Assembly (NCBI GenBank): GCA_040905445.1
Contig: JBBDRN010000020.1
Coordinates: 124,001-188,000, forward strand
Reading direction: 5' to 3'
Origin: SKPT01 sp040905445
GTDB taxonomy: Bacteria > Planctomycetota > Phycisphaerae > Phycisphaerales > Phycisphaeraceae
DNA length: 64,000 nt
In this document: positions 25,490-34,292 of the stretch, in pieces
Layout: the number at the start of each line of letters is the position of its first letter
Numbering within the stretch: the stretch's first letter is position 1
Translations under genes and position numbers: made by a program
Notes under the pieces: generated by a model
The model's database searches: none
What the model was told of the DNA's origin: nothing
Seen by the model: the letters and a program-made list of their open reading frames with translations, nothing else

Positions 25490-26827
25490 ATGAGCAATGC
25501 ACCCACTCCCGCCCCGCTTGAACGGCGCATCGGCGTCGGTGCGGCCGTCATGCTCGGCCTCGGGTCCATCATGGGCACCGGCGTCTTCGTCAGCCTCGGC
25601 CTCGGCGCCGGCATCGCCGGCAGCGGGGTCGTCTTCGCCATCCTCCTCGCCGGCGGGCTTGCCGCGTGCAACGGCCTGTCCAGCGCCCAGCTCGCCGCCG
25701 CCCACCCCGTCGCCGGGGGCACGTACGAGTACGGCTACATCTACCTTACCCCCGCCCTCGGCTTTACCGCCGGCTGGATGTTCCTCGCCGCCAAGAGCGC
25801 CTCCGCCGCGACCGCCGCCCTCGGCTTCGCCGGCTACCTGCTCAACGCCCTGGCCGTCGACGCCCCGGGCGGCCTCGTCCCTGTTGCCCTCGTCGTCGTC
25901 GCCGCCCTCACCGTCCTCGTCCTCACCGGCATCAAGCGCACCAGCACCGTCAACATCCTCGTCGTCACCATCACCCTCGCCGCCCTCGCCGGCTTCGTCG
26001 TCGCCGGCCTCGTGATGGCCGACCTTCACCTCCCAGCGTGGGAAGCGAGCGACGCCCAAGCCGACCGCGCCGGGTGGAAACCCGGTGCTTCCGCCCTCCT
26101 CCACGCCACCGCCCTCATGTTCGTCGCGTACACCGGCTACGGCCGCATCGCCACGATGGGCGAGGAGATCCGCGACCCGGCGCGCAACATCCCCCGCGCG
26201 ATCATCGTCACACTCATCGTCTCGGCCATCGTCTACGTGGCCGTCGCCCTCGTCGCCCTCGCCGCCGTCGGCGCGGCCGCGTTCTTCGACGCCACCGAGC
26301 AGCAGGCCGCCCCGCTTGAGGTCATCGCCCGCACCTTTGGCGAAGGCGGCACGGTGACGCTCGTCGTCGCCATCGTCTCGATCGGCGCGCTGACCGCCAT
26401 GCTCGGCGTGCTGCTGAACCTCATCCTCGGCTTGTCGCGCGTCGCGCTCGCCATGGGCCGACGCCGCGACCTGCCCGGCTCGGTCGGCGGCCTCACCACC
26501 GCCGGCACACCCCTCGTCGCCATCATCCTCGTCGCCGTCATCATCGCCCTGCTCACGATGCTCGGCTCCGTCAAGGCCGCGTGGAGCTTCAGCGCCTTCA
26601 CCGTGCTCGTCTACTACGGCCTGACCAACCTCGCCGCCCTGCGCCTCCCCTCGCAGCACCGCCTCTACCCGCGCGCCTTCGCCTGGCTCGGGCTTGTCGG
26701 CTGCATCGGCCTCGCCTTCTTCGTCGAACCGCTCTACTGGGGCGCGGGCCTCGCCCTCATCGCCGCCGGCCTCGCCTGGCACGTCGTCGCGCGGCGCGTC
26801 GCGCACAGTCCGGGCCATGCGCGATGA
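25490..26827 (+). CDS. APC superfamily amino acid permease
   Basis: A 445-residue inner-membrane permease with about 12 hydrophobic segments. The first helix has the broken-helix substrate motif of APC carriers (VMLGLGSIMGTGVFVSLGLG), followed by AGGLAACNGLSSAQLAAAHPVAGGTYEYGYIYL. A later segment, FVAYTGYGRIATMGEEIRDPARNIPRAI, is the conserved central motif with the Glu before RNIPRAI. The start is the ATG at 25490 (MSNAPTPAP); the frame is open farther up through the tRNA, which is not coding. It is 145 bases downstream of tRNA-Gly and converges with the DUF389 gene only five bases away. The amino acid carried is unknown. Confidence 0.92.
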   Translation: MSNAPTPAPLERRIGVGAAVMLGLGSIMGTGVFVSLGLGAGIAGSGVVFAILLAGGLAACNGLSSAQLAAAHPVAGGTYEYGYIYLTPALGFTAGWMFLAAKSASAATAALGFAGYLLNALAVDAPGGLVPVALVVVAALTVLVLTGIKRTSTVNILVVTITLAALAGFVVAGLVMADLHLPAWEASDAQADRAGWKPGASALLHATALMFVAYTGYGRIATMGEEIRDPARNIPRAIIVTLIVSAIVYVAVALVALAAVGAAAFFDATEQQAAPLEVIARTFGEGGTVTLVVAIVSIGALTAMLGVLLNLILGLSRVALAMGRRRDLPGSVGGLTTAGTPLVAIILVAVIIALLTMLGSVKAAWSFSAFTVLVYYGLTNLAALRLPSQHRLYPRAFAWLGLVGCIGLAFFVEPLYWGAGLALIAAGLAWHVVARRVAHSPGHAR

Positions 26828-26832
26828 CCGCC

Positions 26833-27849
26833 TCACTGCTGCCGGTTGATCAGCAGGATCAGCCCCACCAGCGCCAGCAGCACCGCGCACCAGACCATCA
26901 GCGCCAGCCTCGCCCCGCGACGGGCGCGCTCGGCCTCCCACCAGGTGCGCGGCCGGATCCCCTGCACCAGGAACGTGCCCACGCCGGCGAGGTTGACGCA
27001 TATCACGTTCGTCGCCAGCAGCAGGCCCGCGCCCACCGCCTCCGGCCAGTACCCGCTGCCGATCATCAGCCCCAGCGCGATCGTCGGCGGCAGCAGCGCC
27101 ACGGCCACCATCACGCCAACCAGCGCGGCCGGCACGCCCGTCGTCAGCGCCAGCGCCCCCGCGGTGCCCGAGGCCAGCGCCAGCGCCACGTCCCCCAGCG
27201 CCACGCTGGTGCGCGACGCCAGCTCCGGGCTTGTCGGGTCGACCGTCAGCGCAACCCCGCACGCCGCGGCCAGCGCCAGCGCCGCCGCAATGCCGGCAAG
27301 GTTCGTCGCCAGCGCCCGGCGCAGCAGGCGCGTGTCGCCGATCGTCGTCGCGAACGCCAGCGCCACGTTGGGCCCCAGCAGCGGCGCGATGACCATCGCG
27401 CCAATGATCGCCGCCACGTTGTCGCGCATCATCCCCACCGTCGCGACCACGCTCGACAACAGCACCGCGGCAATGAAGACGCCCGAGAACTGCGTCATGT
27501 CGCTCACTTCGTGGTGCAGCTCCTCGCGGCTGAGCCCCCGTCCGCGCGGCTTCGGCGTCGACTTGTCGATCTCCCCCGCCTCGTCATCCTCCGCCTTCGC
27601 CTCCCGTCGCGGCAGGGCCGCCGCGACCGGCACCACGAGCAGTTGAAACCGCTCATCATCGCCGAACCGGTTGTGAAACCGGTCGATGATCGGCCCCGTC
27701 TCCCGCGCGTCGACCACGAACCGCAGCAGGATCTGCCCCGAGTCGAGCGTCTCCTGCCAGAGGTTGTCGTCCGGCTCGCGCTGGAGCATGTTGCGCACCT
27801 CCAGCCCACGCTCCCGGGGCAACACGATTTCAATCAGCCGCAGCGCCAT
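26833..27849 (-). CDS. DUF389 (TIGR00341-type) membrane protein
   Basis: A 338-residue protein: a cytoplasmic N-terminal domain of about 130 residues with ferredoxin-like alternation (MALRLIEIVLPRERG to FQLLVVPVAAALP), a charged linker, and about six membrane helices. These include the family motif MRDNVAAIIGAMVIAPLLGPNVALAFA and VGVMVAVALLPPTIALGL. Function of DUF389 proteins is unknown. The start is the ATG at 27849, where the domain begins; the open frame above is antisense noise. It is the last gene of a leftward run with the HlyD adaptor (94 bases upstream) and the FtsX-type permease. Confidence 0.9.
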   Translation of the reverse strand: MALRLIEIVLPRERGLEVRNMLQREPDDNLWQETLDSGQILLRFVVDARETGPIIDRFHNRFGDDERFQLLVVPVAAALPRREAKAEDDEAGEIDKSTPKPRGRGLSREELHHEVSDMTQFSGVFIAAVLLSSVVATVGMMRDNVAAIIGAMVIAPLLGPNVALAFATTIGDTRLLRRALATNLAGIAAALALAAACGVALTVDPTSPELASRTSVALGDVALALASGTAGALALTTGVPAALVGVMVAVALLPPTIALGLMIGSGYWPEAVGAGLLLATNVICVNLAGVGTFLVQGIRPRTWWEAERARRGARLALMVWCAVLLALVGLILLINRQQ

Positions 27850-27943
27850 CCCGGCCTTGTAGCGTCGCGCCGCCGCCCGGGCAAACGACACCGGGAAGTG
27901 AAAGAGGAAATAGACGTGATTGTGCTTCGATCGCGATGACGTC

Positions 27944-29146
27944 TTACTGCCGCGGCTCGACGCGCGTGCCATCTTCAATCCGATCCGTCGGGTAGAGCAC
28001 GACCGCGTCGCCCTCGTCAAGGCCCGCGATCACCTGCGTCTGCTGCCCGCTCTGTCGCCCCACTTCAACGAGCTGCCGCCTCGCCCGCCCGTCGATCACG
28101 CGAAACACCGCCCGGTCCTCGCCCTCGCGAAACAGTGCGCTTGTCGGCATCAGCAGCACGTCCTCCGCCTCCCACGTGATCACGCGCACGTCCACGCGAT
28201 ACGCGTCGCCCAGCTCGCCCCAACCCTGCGCGTCGTCGGCAAAGTCGAGGATCACGTTCACCCGCTGCTCGTCGACCCCCAGGGCCGACACCTCCGTGAA
28301 CGCCGCCGGCTCAACGAGACGCACCCGCGCCGGCCACGCGCGCTGGTCCGCGTACCGGATGACCTGCGCCGCCTGCCCCGCCGCGATGCGCGAGGCGTCG
28401 TCCGACAGCACGTCGAGCACGATCTCCAGCCCGCTCACGTCGCCCAGTTCCAGCAGCACCGCGCCCGGCATCACGTAGCGCTCGCTCCGCTCGTGGACGC
28501 GCAGCACGCTCGCCCGCGCCGGCGCGACGACCTCGAACAACGGCCTATCACCGCCGCCCGATGGCCCATCGGGATATGTCTGCAGCGCCGCCCGGGCCTG
28601 CGTCAGTTCGTGCTCGGCGATCTGTCGCGTCCACTGCGCCGCCTCCAGCATCTGCTGCCGCGACTGCTCGAGCACGCGCGCCTCGTCGAGCTGCCGCTCC
28701 GGCGCGGCGTCGGCGGCGACCAGTCGGTCGATCCGGTCACGCTCGCGCTGGGCGTAGGCCAACTCGACCTCGACCCGCGCGACCTCCGCACCCGTCCGCG
28801 CGACGTTCGCCCGCGCCGCCTCGACGCGCGCCGCCGCCTCGTCACGCGCCCGGACGTCCAGCGCCGCCGCCGCCGGCGGGGCGATCACCGCCAGCCGCTC
28901 ACCCGCCTCCACCACGTCGCCCGGGTCGAGCTCGATGCGCTGCATCCGCCCCGCGATCGGCGCCGCCACCGTGTAGCGGTCGCGCACGCGCGTCTGCCCC
29001 TCGTCCTCGACCGCCACGCGCAACGCCCCGCGCGCCACCCGCGCCACCTCGACCGGCTCCGGCGTGGGCACGAACGCCCAGACGATCAGCCCGGCCAGCG
29101 CGAGCAGCACGACGACGGTCAATGTTTTTCGCAGCCAGCCGGGCAT
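27944..29146 (-). CDS. HlyD/RND-type periplasmic adaptor protein
   Basis: A 400-residue membrane-fusion protein. One N-terminal membrane anchor (LTVVVLLALAGLIVWAF) is followed by a biotinyl-lipoyl-like half (YTVAAPIAGRMQRIELDPGDVV), a long coiled-coil hairpin (about 95-195, Ala/Glu/Arg heptads), the second lipoyl half, and a beta-barrel domain. It would bridge an inner-membrane pump to the outer membrane. It is 91 bases downstream of the large FtsX-type permease and surely works with it. The start is the ATG at 29146. No outer-membrane channel gene is adjacent; whether the secretin fusion at 10480 could serve is speculation. Confidence 0.93.
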   Translation of the reverse strand: MPGWLRKTLTVVVLLALAGLIVWAFVPTPEPVEVARVARGALRVAVEDEGQTRVRDRYTVAAPIAGRMQRIELDPGDVVEAGERLAVIAPPAAAALDVRARDEAAARVEAARANVARTGAEVARVEVELAYAQRERDRIDRLVAADAAPERQLDEARVLEQSRQQMLEAAQWTRQIAEHELTQARAALQTYPDGPSGGGDRPLFEVVAPARASVLRVHERSERYVMPGAVLLELGDVSGLEIVLDVLSDDASRIAAGQAAQVIRYADQRAWPARVRLVEPAAFTEVSALGVDEQRVNVILDFADDAQGWGELGDAYRVDVRVITWEAEDVLLMPTSALFREGEDRAVFRVIDGRARRQLVEVGRQSGQQTQVIAGLDEGDAVVLYPTDRIEDGTRVEPRQ

Positions 29147-29237
29147 GGGTGGCAGATGGTACGGCCATCTCCACTGCCAAGCCACTGCCCCGGGTTGGCG
29201 ATCGCCCTTGGGCGGCCGCCAACGAGAAGGCGATGAT

Positions 29238-31613
29238 CTACTCCCTGGCCTTGAGCACACCCACAAGATCCAACCGATCCAGCCGTCGCCGCACGACCAG
29301 CCCCGACGCCGTCGCCGCCAGCAGCACGACGAGGCCGGCGATCGCGTACGTCTCGCGACGGACGACGAGCGGGATGCGGAACATCTCCGTCTCGAACGCG
29401 ATCGCCGCCACCCACGCGAAGCCGTACCCGATCACCATCCCCAGCGGCAGCGCCAGCCCCGTGAGCACCGCGAGTTCGCCGAGCAGGATGCGCGAGATCT
29501 CTCCACGCGTGAAGCCAAGCACGCGCAGCGTCGCCAGTTCCCGGCTGCGCTCCGACAGCGACACGCGCGCCGTGTTGTACACCACGCCAAACGCGATCAG
29601 CACCGCAAACGCCAGGTTGAACTGCCGAAACGTCGCCTGGCTCTCGACGATCGTGTCGCGGAACGCCTGCAGCGTCGCGGCGCGCACCTGCACGCCCGCC
29701 ACACCCGGCGTGCGGCCCAGCCGCGCGTAGACCGCGTCCAAGTGCGCCTCGTCAACGCGCAGATGCGCCGACGACACGACGCGATCCTCGCGCATCAGCC
29801 GGTTGAGCGCGTCGCGGGCCATGTACGCGTTTGTCCCCGCGTAATCGTGCACGACGCTGCGCAGCTCGACGCGCCGCACGGGCCGGCGATCTTCAAGCAC
29901 CTCGACGGTCACCACGTCGCCCGGCGCGACCGCCAGCTTCGCCGCCAGCGTCTCCGAGAGCATCAGCCCCTCGCCCGGCACGGCGACCTCCTGCTCGCGC
30001 GCATCGAGCACGCGCTGAAGCCGCGGCCGCCCATCGATGCCGAGGATGCCGCCCAGGTGCTCGCGATGGCCCGACCGGAGCCGCGCCGCGACGCTGCGCT
30101 GCCCCTCGACGTCGGTCACGCCCGGCAGGTTCGCCAACTCGTACAGCGCCCGCCCCGGCACGGGGTCCGTGAACGCCACCGTCACGTCCTGCCGCTGGGC
30201 GAGCTGAAACTGCGCGTACATGAGATAGTCGACCGCGTCGAACGTGAACCGCCCGAGCACCAGCACGCCCACCGCCATCGCGATCCCCAGCACCGACAGC
30301 CCGGCACGCACCGGCCGGCGCTCGAGCTGCCGCAGCACCATCCGCGCCACGGGCGACAGCAGCCGCTGCATGCCCAGACGTTCGACGAATGTCGCGCGAA
30401 AGCTCGCCGGCGGCTCGGGCCGCATCGCCTCGGCCGGCGGCAAACGCATCGCCGCCAGCACGCTCGCCACCGTCCCCGCCATCGCCGCGCCCGCCGCCAC
30501 CGCGCCCGCCAGCAGCACCACGTCCAGCGCCAGCGCATACTCGAGCTGGGGGAATCGATAGAACCCGACGTACATCGACGTCAGCCCCCGGCCCATCCAC
30601 GCGCCCAGCGCCGTGCCGACCGTCAGTCCGATCGCCACGATCACGAGCACGAGCTTGAGGTAGTGCCACGCCAGGGCGATCTGGCTGTAGCCGAAGGCGC
30701 GCAGCGCGGCGATCTGCTCGCGCTGCGTGCGCACGATCCGCGACAGCACGACGTTGAGCAGAAACGCCGCCACCGCCAGGAAGATCGACGGCGCGACCAG
30801 CCCGATCGCCCGGAGCCCCTGGATCTCGTCCGAAAGATAGCGGTGCGGCAGGTGGTCGCTGCGGTCGTACGCCCCCGTGCCGCCGTACCGCTCCAGGATG
30901 CGGTCGACCTCTCCCACGACCCGCGGCAGACTGGCGCGCGGCGCGAGCGTGATCGCCACGTTGTTGAACGCCCCGGTCATGTCCATCGCGGCGTTGAGCT
31001 CGCGCTCGCGCATCCAGAAGACGCCGAAGCGCTCCTCGTCCGGCAGCAGATCGCCGCTGCGCAACTGCATCACGTACTCCGGCGACATCGCGATGCCGAC
31101 AATCGTCAGCGTCCGCAGCCGGCCGTTGATCACGACGTCAAACGTCGCGCCGGGGTCGAACCCGTGCGCGTCGGCGAACACCTCGTTGGCGAGCACCTCG
31201 TCGCGCCCCAGCGGGTCCAGCCATCGCCCCCGGCGAAGGTGCAACCGGTTGAGCATCGGCTGCCCGGCGTCGGGCAGCGAGATCAGCCGCGCCACGCCCG
31301 GCTCGGGCATCGTCGCCACGTCCAGCGTCACGTCCGCCACCGTCCGCGTCTCGACCGTCTGCACGCCCGCAATCGCCTCGATCCGCTCCGCCACGAGATC
31401 CGGCGCCCGCACCAGCGGCGCGAACAGGTCGGCAAACCGATACCGCTCGTAATATCCGCTCTGCATCGCCTCGAGCGACCGCAGCGTCGTCCGCGACATG
31501 ACGAACGTCGCCACCCCGCTCGCCATCACCAGACTGATCGCCAGCACCTGGGTCTTGATGTGCCACAGGTCGCGGAGCAGCTTGCGATCGAGCGAGGCGA
31601 ATAGCCGCAGCAT
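29238..31613 (-). CDS. Large FtsX/MacB-type ABC transporter permease
   Basis: A 791-residue permease with two FtsX domains. A first membrane helix (near residue 20-40) precedes a periplasmic domain of about 230 residues, then three helices (about 275-385). The same layout repeats with a helix near 430, another periplasmic domain, and three C-terminal helices ending YAIAGLVVLLAATASGLVV. Such proteins belong to tripartite, mechanotransmission-type exporters of lipids or peptides. A separate ATP-binding subunit would be needed but none is encoded beside it: upstream is a glycosidase-like gene (38 bases), downstream the adaptor (91 bases). The ATG at 31613 gives the expected short cytoplasmic N-terminus. 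Confidence 0.93.
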   Translation of the reverse strand: MLRLFASLDRKLLRDLWHIKTQVLAISLVMASGVATFVMSRTTLRSLEAMQSGYYERYRFADLFAPLVRAPDLVAERIEAIAGVQTVETRTVADVTLDVATMPEPGVARLISLPDAGQPMLNRLHLRRGRWLDPLGRDEVLANEVFADAHGFDPGATFDVVINGRLRTLTIVGIAMSPEYVMQLRSGDLLPDEERFGVFWMRERELNAAMDMTGAFNNVAITLAPRASLPRVVGEVDRILERYGGTGAYDRSDHLPHRYLSDEIQGLRAIGLVAPSIFLAVAAFLLNVVLSRIVRTQREQIAALRAFGYSQIALAWHYLKLVLVIVAIGLTVGTALGAWMGRGLTSMYVGFYRFPQLEYALALDVVLLAGAVAAGAAMAGTVASVLAAMRLPPAEAMRPEPPASFRATFVERLGMQRLLSPVARMVLRQLERRPVRAGLSVLGIAMAVGVLVLGRFTFDAVDYLMYAQFQLAQRQDVTVAFTDPVPGRALYELANLPGVTDVEGQRSVAARLRSGHREHLGGILGIDGRPRLQRVLDAREQEVAVPGEGLMLSETLAAKLAVAPGDVVTVEVLEDRRPVRRVELRSVVHDYAGTNAYMARDALNRLMREDRVVSSAHLRVDEAHLDAVYARLGRTPGVAGVQVRAATLQAFRDTIVESQATFRQFNLAFAVLIAFGVVYNTARVSLSERSRELATLRVLGFTRGEISRILLGELAVLTGLALPLGMVIGYGFAWVAAIAFETEMFRIPLVVRRETYAIAGLVVLLAATASGLVVRRRLDRLDLVGVLKARE

Positions 31614-31651
31614 GATGCCGGGAGGTTACCCGCATCCGACGCACCGCGCCC

Positions 31652-33022
31652 TCACCGCAGCGGGATGCGGTAGATGTGCTCCGCCAGCGCGTCGAAATCG
31701 TCGCGGAACTCGCCCTGCTCCGTCGTGATCGTCCGTCCCTCGTCCACCACCTCGATCGTCGTGCCCGCCTCCAGCCCCTCGACGATGAGCGTGCCCGTCG
31801 CCGCTCGCGGACTGATCGGCTCGAACTGCCCGAGCTGGTCGGCGTTCTCGCCAAGGTCGATGTTCTGCGCGAAGATGTAGAGCTCGTCGTCGTGCTCCGT
31901 GGCCTTGAAGTGTCCCGCCAGGCCACCGCTGAGCCGCAGCTCGATCTGCCGCTCGCTCGGCGGCGCGAGGATGGCCGGCGCCAAACGCGTCAGCTGCCCG
32001 TTGATGCGCGCAAGCTCCTCGCGCATTGCGTCGGTGGCGGCAAACTCGCTGAAGCTCGGCGCCCACGCGTGGGTGAAGTACCCGATCGCCGTCGCCCCGC
32101 GGATGATCGCCCCCCACACCTGGAACCGCGTGTGCACCGGCAGCACGTCCGGCTGCCGTTCATACGTCATCCATCGGCTGCCCTTGCTCGTCTCGATCCA
32201 CGCGTAGACCGGCTTCTCGCCGTCACCCATCTCGACGAGCTGCTCGACCGCCTCGGCCGGGCGGTTGAGCCACCCCGGCCTGCCGTGCCCGTAGATCGGG
32301 TAGATGTCGAACCCCAGCACGTCCGCCGCCCGCGCGTACGCCGGGTAAAGCTCCGCCTGCTCCGCCGCGCTGTAGTGCGATCGAATCGTTCGGCTGAAGT
32401 GTCCCGTGAACGTGACGAACACCGGCCGCGAACCGTCCGCCGCCTGGATCGCCTGGTACTGCTCAAGCGTCTGCGCCGGCGTGCGCTTGGGCTCGAAGCG
32501 CCGCCGCGGCTCGCCACCCTCGATGTCGTCCGGCGTGCCGGCCTGCCCGGCGCGTTGGGGCATGTCCGGCTCATCGCCTTGGATCCACGCCAGCAGGTAC
32601 GCGTGCCCCACCGCCTCCTCACCGCTGCCGCCGAACCCCGCCACCGCATACCCGCCCGCCGCCTGCGCCGCCTCCGCCTGCTCGAGCGGGTTCACGTTGC
32701 GCTGCTGTCCCGTGAACGTGTTGAAGCCCAGCGCGCGGATTTCCGAGAACCGGCTTGGCTTCTGCGCCCACGACATGATCGGCAAAAACGGCTCGCCGTT
32801 GACGATCAACTCCCGGTTGGCGCCGATCTCGACGCTCTCGATCGGCACCAGCGGTTCTGGCACGTCGGCAAACGACATGGCAGGCATCATCGCGAAAAGC
32901 ATGGCAGCAACCATTGCTCGCGCGCCGGCGGGGGCGGGCGCGCGGCGGGTAACGGGGATGTTGACGGGGATGTTGACGGGGGTAGTGGCGGGGGTAGTGG
33001 CGGTGGCGGGGGGGTACATCAT
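31652..33022 (-). CDS. Secreted glycoside-hydrolase-like protein (TIM-barrel)
   Basis: A 456-residue protein. After a repeat-derived low-complexity N-terminus (PATATTPATTPVNIPVNIPV) comes a signal peptide, MVAAMLFAMMPAMSFA, cut before DVPEP, so it is exported. The mature part has barrel-like motifs: GEPFLPIMSWAQKP, FNTFTGQ, YLLAWIQGDEPDM, VFVTFTGHF, ADVLGFDIYPIYG, PVYAWIETSKG. Acidic residues in QGDEPD and WIETSK are candidate catalytic positions, as in clan GH-A-like enzymes; a beta-sandwich tail follows. The ATG at 33022 has GGAG ten bases upstream, but the signal peptide core begins 36 residues later, so a downstream ATG could be the true start. It is first in the leftward run and divergent from the IclR regulator. 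Confidence 0.72.
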   Translation of the reverse strand: MMYPPATATTPATTPVNIPVNIPVTRRAPAPAGARAMVAAMLFAMMPAMSFADVPEPLVPIESVEIGANRELIVNGEPFLPIMSWAQKPSRFSEIRALGFNTFTGQQRNVNPLEQAEAAQAAGGYAVAGFGGSGEEAVGHAYLLAWIQGDEPDMPQRAGQAGTPDDIEGGEPRRRFEPKRTPAQTLEQYQAIQAADGSRPVFVTFTGHFSRTIRSHYSAAEQAELYPAYARAADVLGFDIYPIYGHGRPGWLNRPAEAVEQLVEMGDGEKPVYAWIETSKGSRWMTYERQPDVLPVHTRFQVWGAIIRGATAIGYFTHAWAPSFSEFAATDAMREELARINGQLTRLAPAILAPPSERQIELRLSGGLAGHFKATEHDDELYIFAQNIDLGENADQLGQFEPISPRAATGTLIVEGLEAGTTIEVVDEGRTITTEQGEFRDDFDALAEHIYRIPLR

Positions 33023-33124
33023 CAAGCGAATGCTCCGTGGGAGGTCGAGGCCCCGCCAGTTTCGGGCGGATGCCGGCCATGTCAAGGGCCTCGCCGCCAA
33101 GCCGCCCGGGAACAGCCGTGAGTC

Positions 33125-33168
33125 TCACGTTATAATACTTCAGAAGATCATTCTGTCTTTGCACGTGA
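33125..33168. promoter_or_regulatory. Candidate operator region between divergent glycosidase-like and IclR genes
   Basis: A rare AT-rich patch. It holds TATAAT (33131-33136), a palindrome CAGAA-GATCA-TTCTG (33141-33155), and outer inverted repeats TCACGT (33125-33130) and ACGTGA (33163-33168). An IclR dimer site here would control both directions; this is inference from position. Confidence 0.35.
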
Positions 33169-33186
33169 TACTCTCGCCTCTACAGA

Positions 33187-33215
33187 TTGACACCCGCCGC
33201 GGCGCGCTTTAGCGT
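33187..33215 (+). promoter_or_regulatory. Promoter of the IclR gene
   Basis: TTGACA (33187-33192, perfect) and TAGCGT (33210-33215) are spaced by 17 bases. The predicted transcript would begin about 35-50 bases before the coding region. Confidence 0.5.
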
Positions 33216-33254
33216 GATCGATCGTCCCGTCAGCGAGATACAGCGCATCACATC

Positions 33255-34139
33255 GTGAGACACGGGAGGTGTCCCATCGCCAAGGTCGTCCACAAGGCAC
33301 TGTCGGCCCTGATCGCCCTGGCGGACCAGCCCGACCACCCCCTCTCCCTCGACGAACTCGCCGCGGCCACCGGCATCGCCCGCCCGACCTGCGCCCGGCT
33401 GCTCGATGACCTCGGGGCGTTCGGCTTCGTCGAGAAGGTCCCCACGCGCCGCGGCTACCGCCTCGGGCCCATGTCCCACCAACTGACCCGTCGCAGCATC
33501 TATCGCCCCGACCTGCTCGAGATCGCCGAGCCCATCGTCGCCGAGTGCGCCCGCACGATCGAGGAGTCGGTGGTGCTGTCGACGCTCCACCGCGGCCGGC
33601 GTTACGCCCTGCTCCGCGCCAACGGCAGCCGAACATTCGAGATCCGCATGGCCCGGCCCTACTTCGACGACCTTTACGCGACGAGCACCGGCCGCGTCCT
33701 GCTCGCCTACGCCCCGGTCTCGGAGGTCGACGCGTTCGTCGCCAGGCACGGCTACCCGCGCGCGGACTGGAACGGCATCCGATCACGCCGCACGCTCGAC
33801 CAGGCGCTGGCCGACGTCCGCCGCCGGGGCTTCGACGTCGACACCTACCAGGAGCAGTTGACGATCCTCACCTACCCGGTCTGGGAAGGCGACACCGTGG
33901 TCGCCGCGCTGCGGGCCGCCATGCCTCTGGGCCACTTCGTCAAACCCCGCAGCGAGATGATCCAGGCCAACGTCGCCGAGGCGGCGCAGAAGATCGCGCG
34001 GCGGCTCGCGGCTCGCCAACCGGCCCAGCCCCGCCGCCGACGGCGCAAGCGCAAGGCCAAGCCTTCCGCTTCACCCGCCCCCGACGACCCGCCTCCGGGG
34101 CCTGACACCGCGCCGGGCTGCCAACTCGTCGGCTACTGA
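33255..34139 (+). CDS. IclR family transcriptional regulator
   Basis: Up to 294 residues. A winged helix-turn-helix (residues 8-70, with LSLDELAAATGIARPTCARLLDDLGAFGFVEK) is followed by the IclR effector domain (80-250, with ARPYFDDLYATSTGRVLLAY). The C-terminus is an Arg/Lys-rich tail (PRRRRRKRKAKP) that could add DNA contact. The GTG at 33255 is the first standard start but has no SD. A clear GGGAGG (33264-33269) instead lies six bases before an in-frame ATC at 33276, which would give 287 residues starting at IAKVVHKAL. The gene is divergent from the secreted glycosidase-like gene and likely regulates that run. Confidence 0.9.
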   Translation: MRHGRCPIAKVVHKALSALIALADQPDHPLSLDELAAATGIARPTCARLLDDLGAFGFVEKVPTRRGYRLGPMSHQLTRRSIYRPDLLEIAEPIVAECARTIEESVVLSTLHRGRRYALLRANGSRTFEIRMARPYFDDLYATSTGRVLLAYAPVSEVDAFVARHGYPRADWNGIRSRRTLDQALADVRRRGFDVDTYQEQLTILTYPVWEGDTVVAALRAAMPLGHFVKPRSEMIQANVAEAAQKIARRLAARQPAQPRRRRRKRKAKPSASPAPDDPPPGPDTAPGCQLVGY

Positions 34140-34200
34140 ACCGAACGCTCCGAAGGCCCGCCAAGGCCGCCGGCCGCCTGCCCCTCGTGCGGCCCGTTAT

Positions 34201-34229
34201 TTGGCCGTGACCCCGCGGGCCAGTATCAT
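34201..34229 (+). promoter_or_regulatory. Promoter of sucC
   Basis: TTGGCC (34201-34206) and TATCAT (34224-34229, five of six consensus bases) have a 17-base spacer and lie 63 bases before the sucC start. Confidence 0.55.
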
Positions 34230-34292
34230 CGCGCGACGGCGCGACCCCGTGCCGCGATGGTCTTGAAAGCCCCGAACAGGCCCCCCGAACGC

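Noticed and set aside
29064..31604. 846-codon plus-strand open frame opposite the FtsX-type permease
   Set aside because: Arg/His-rich antisense shadow; the minus-strand permease has clear membrane topology and family features.
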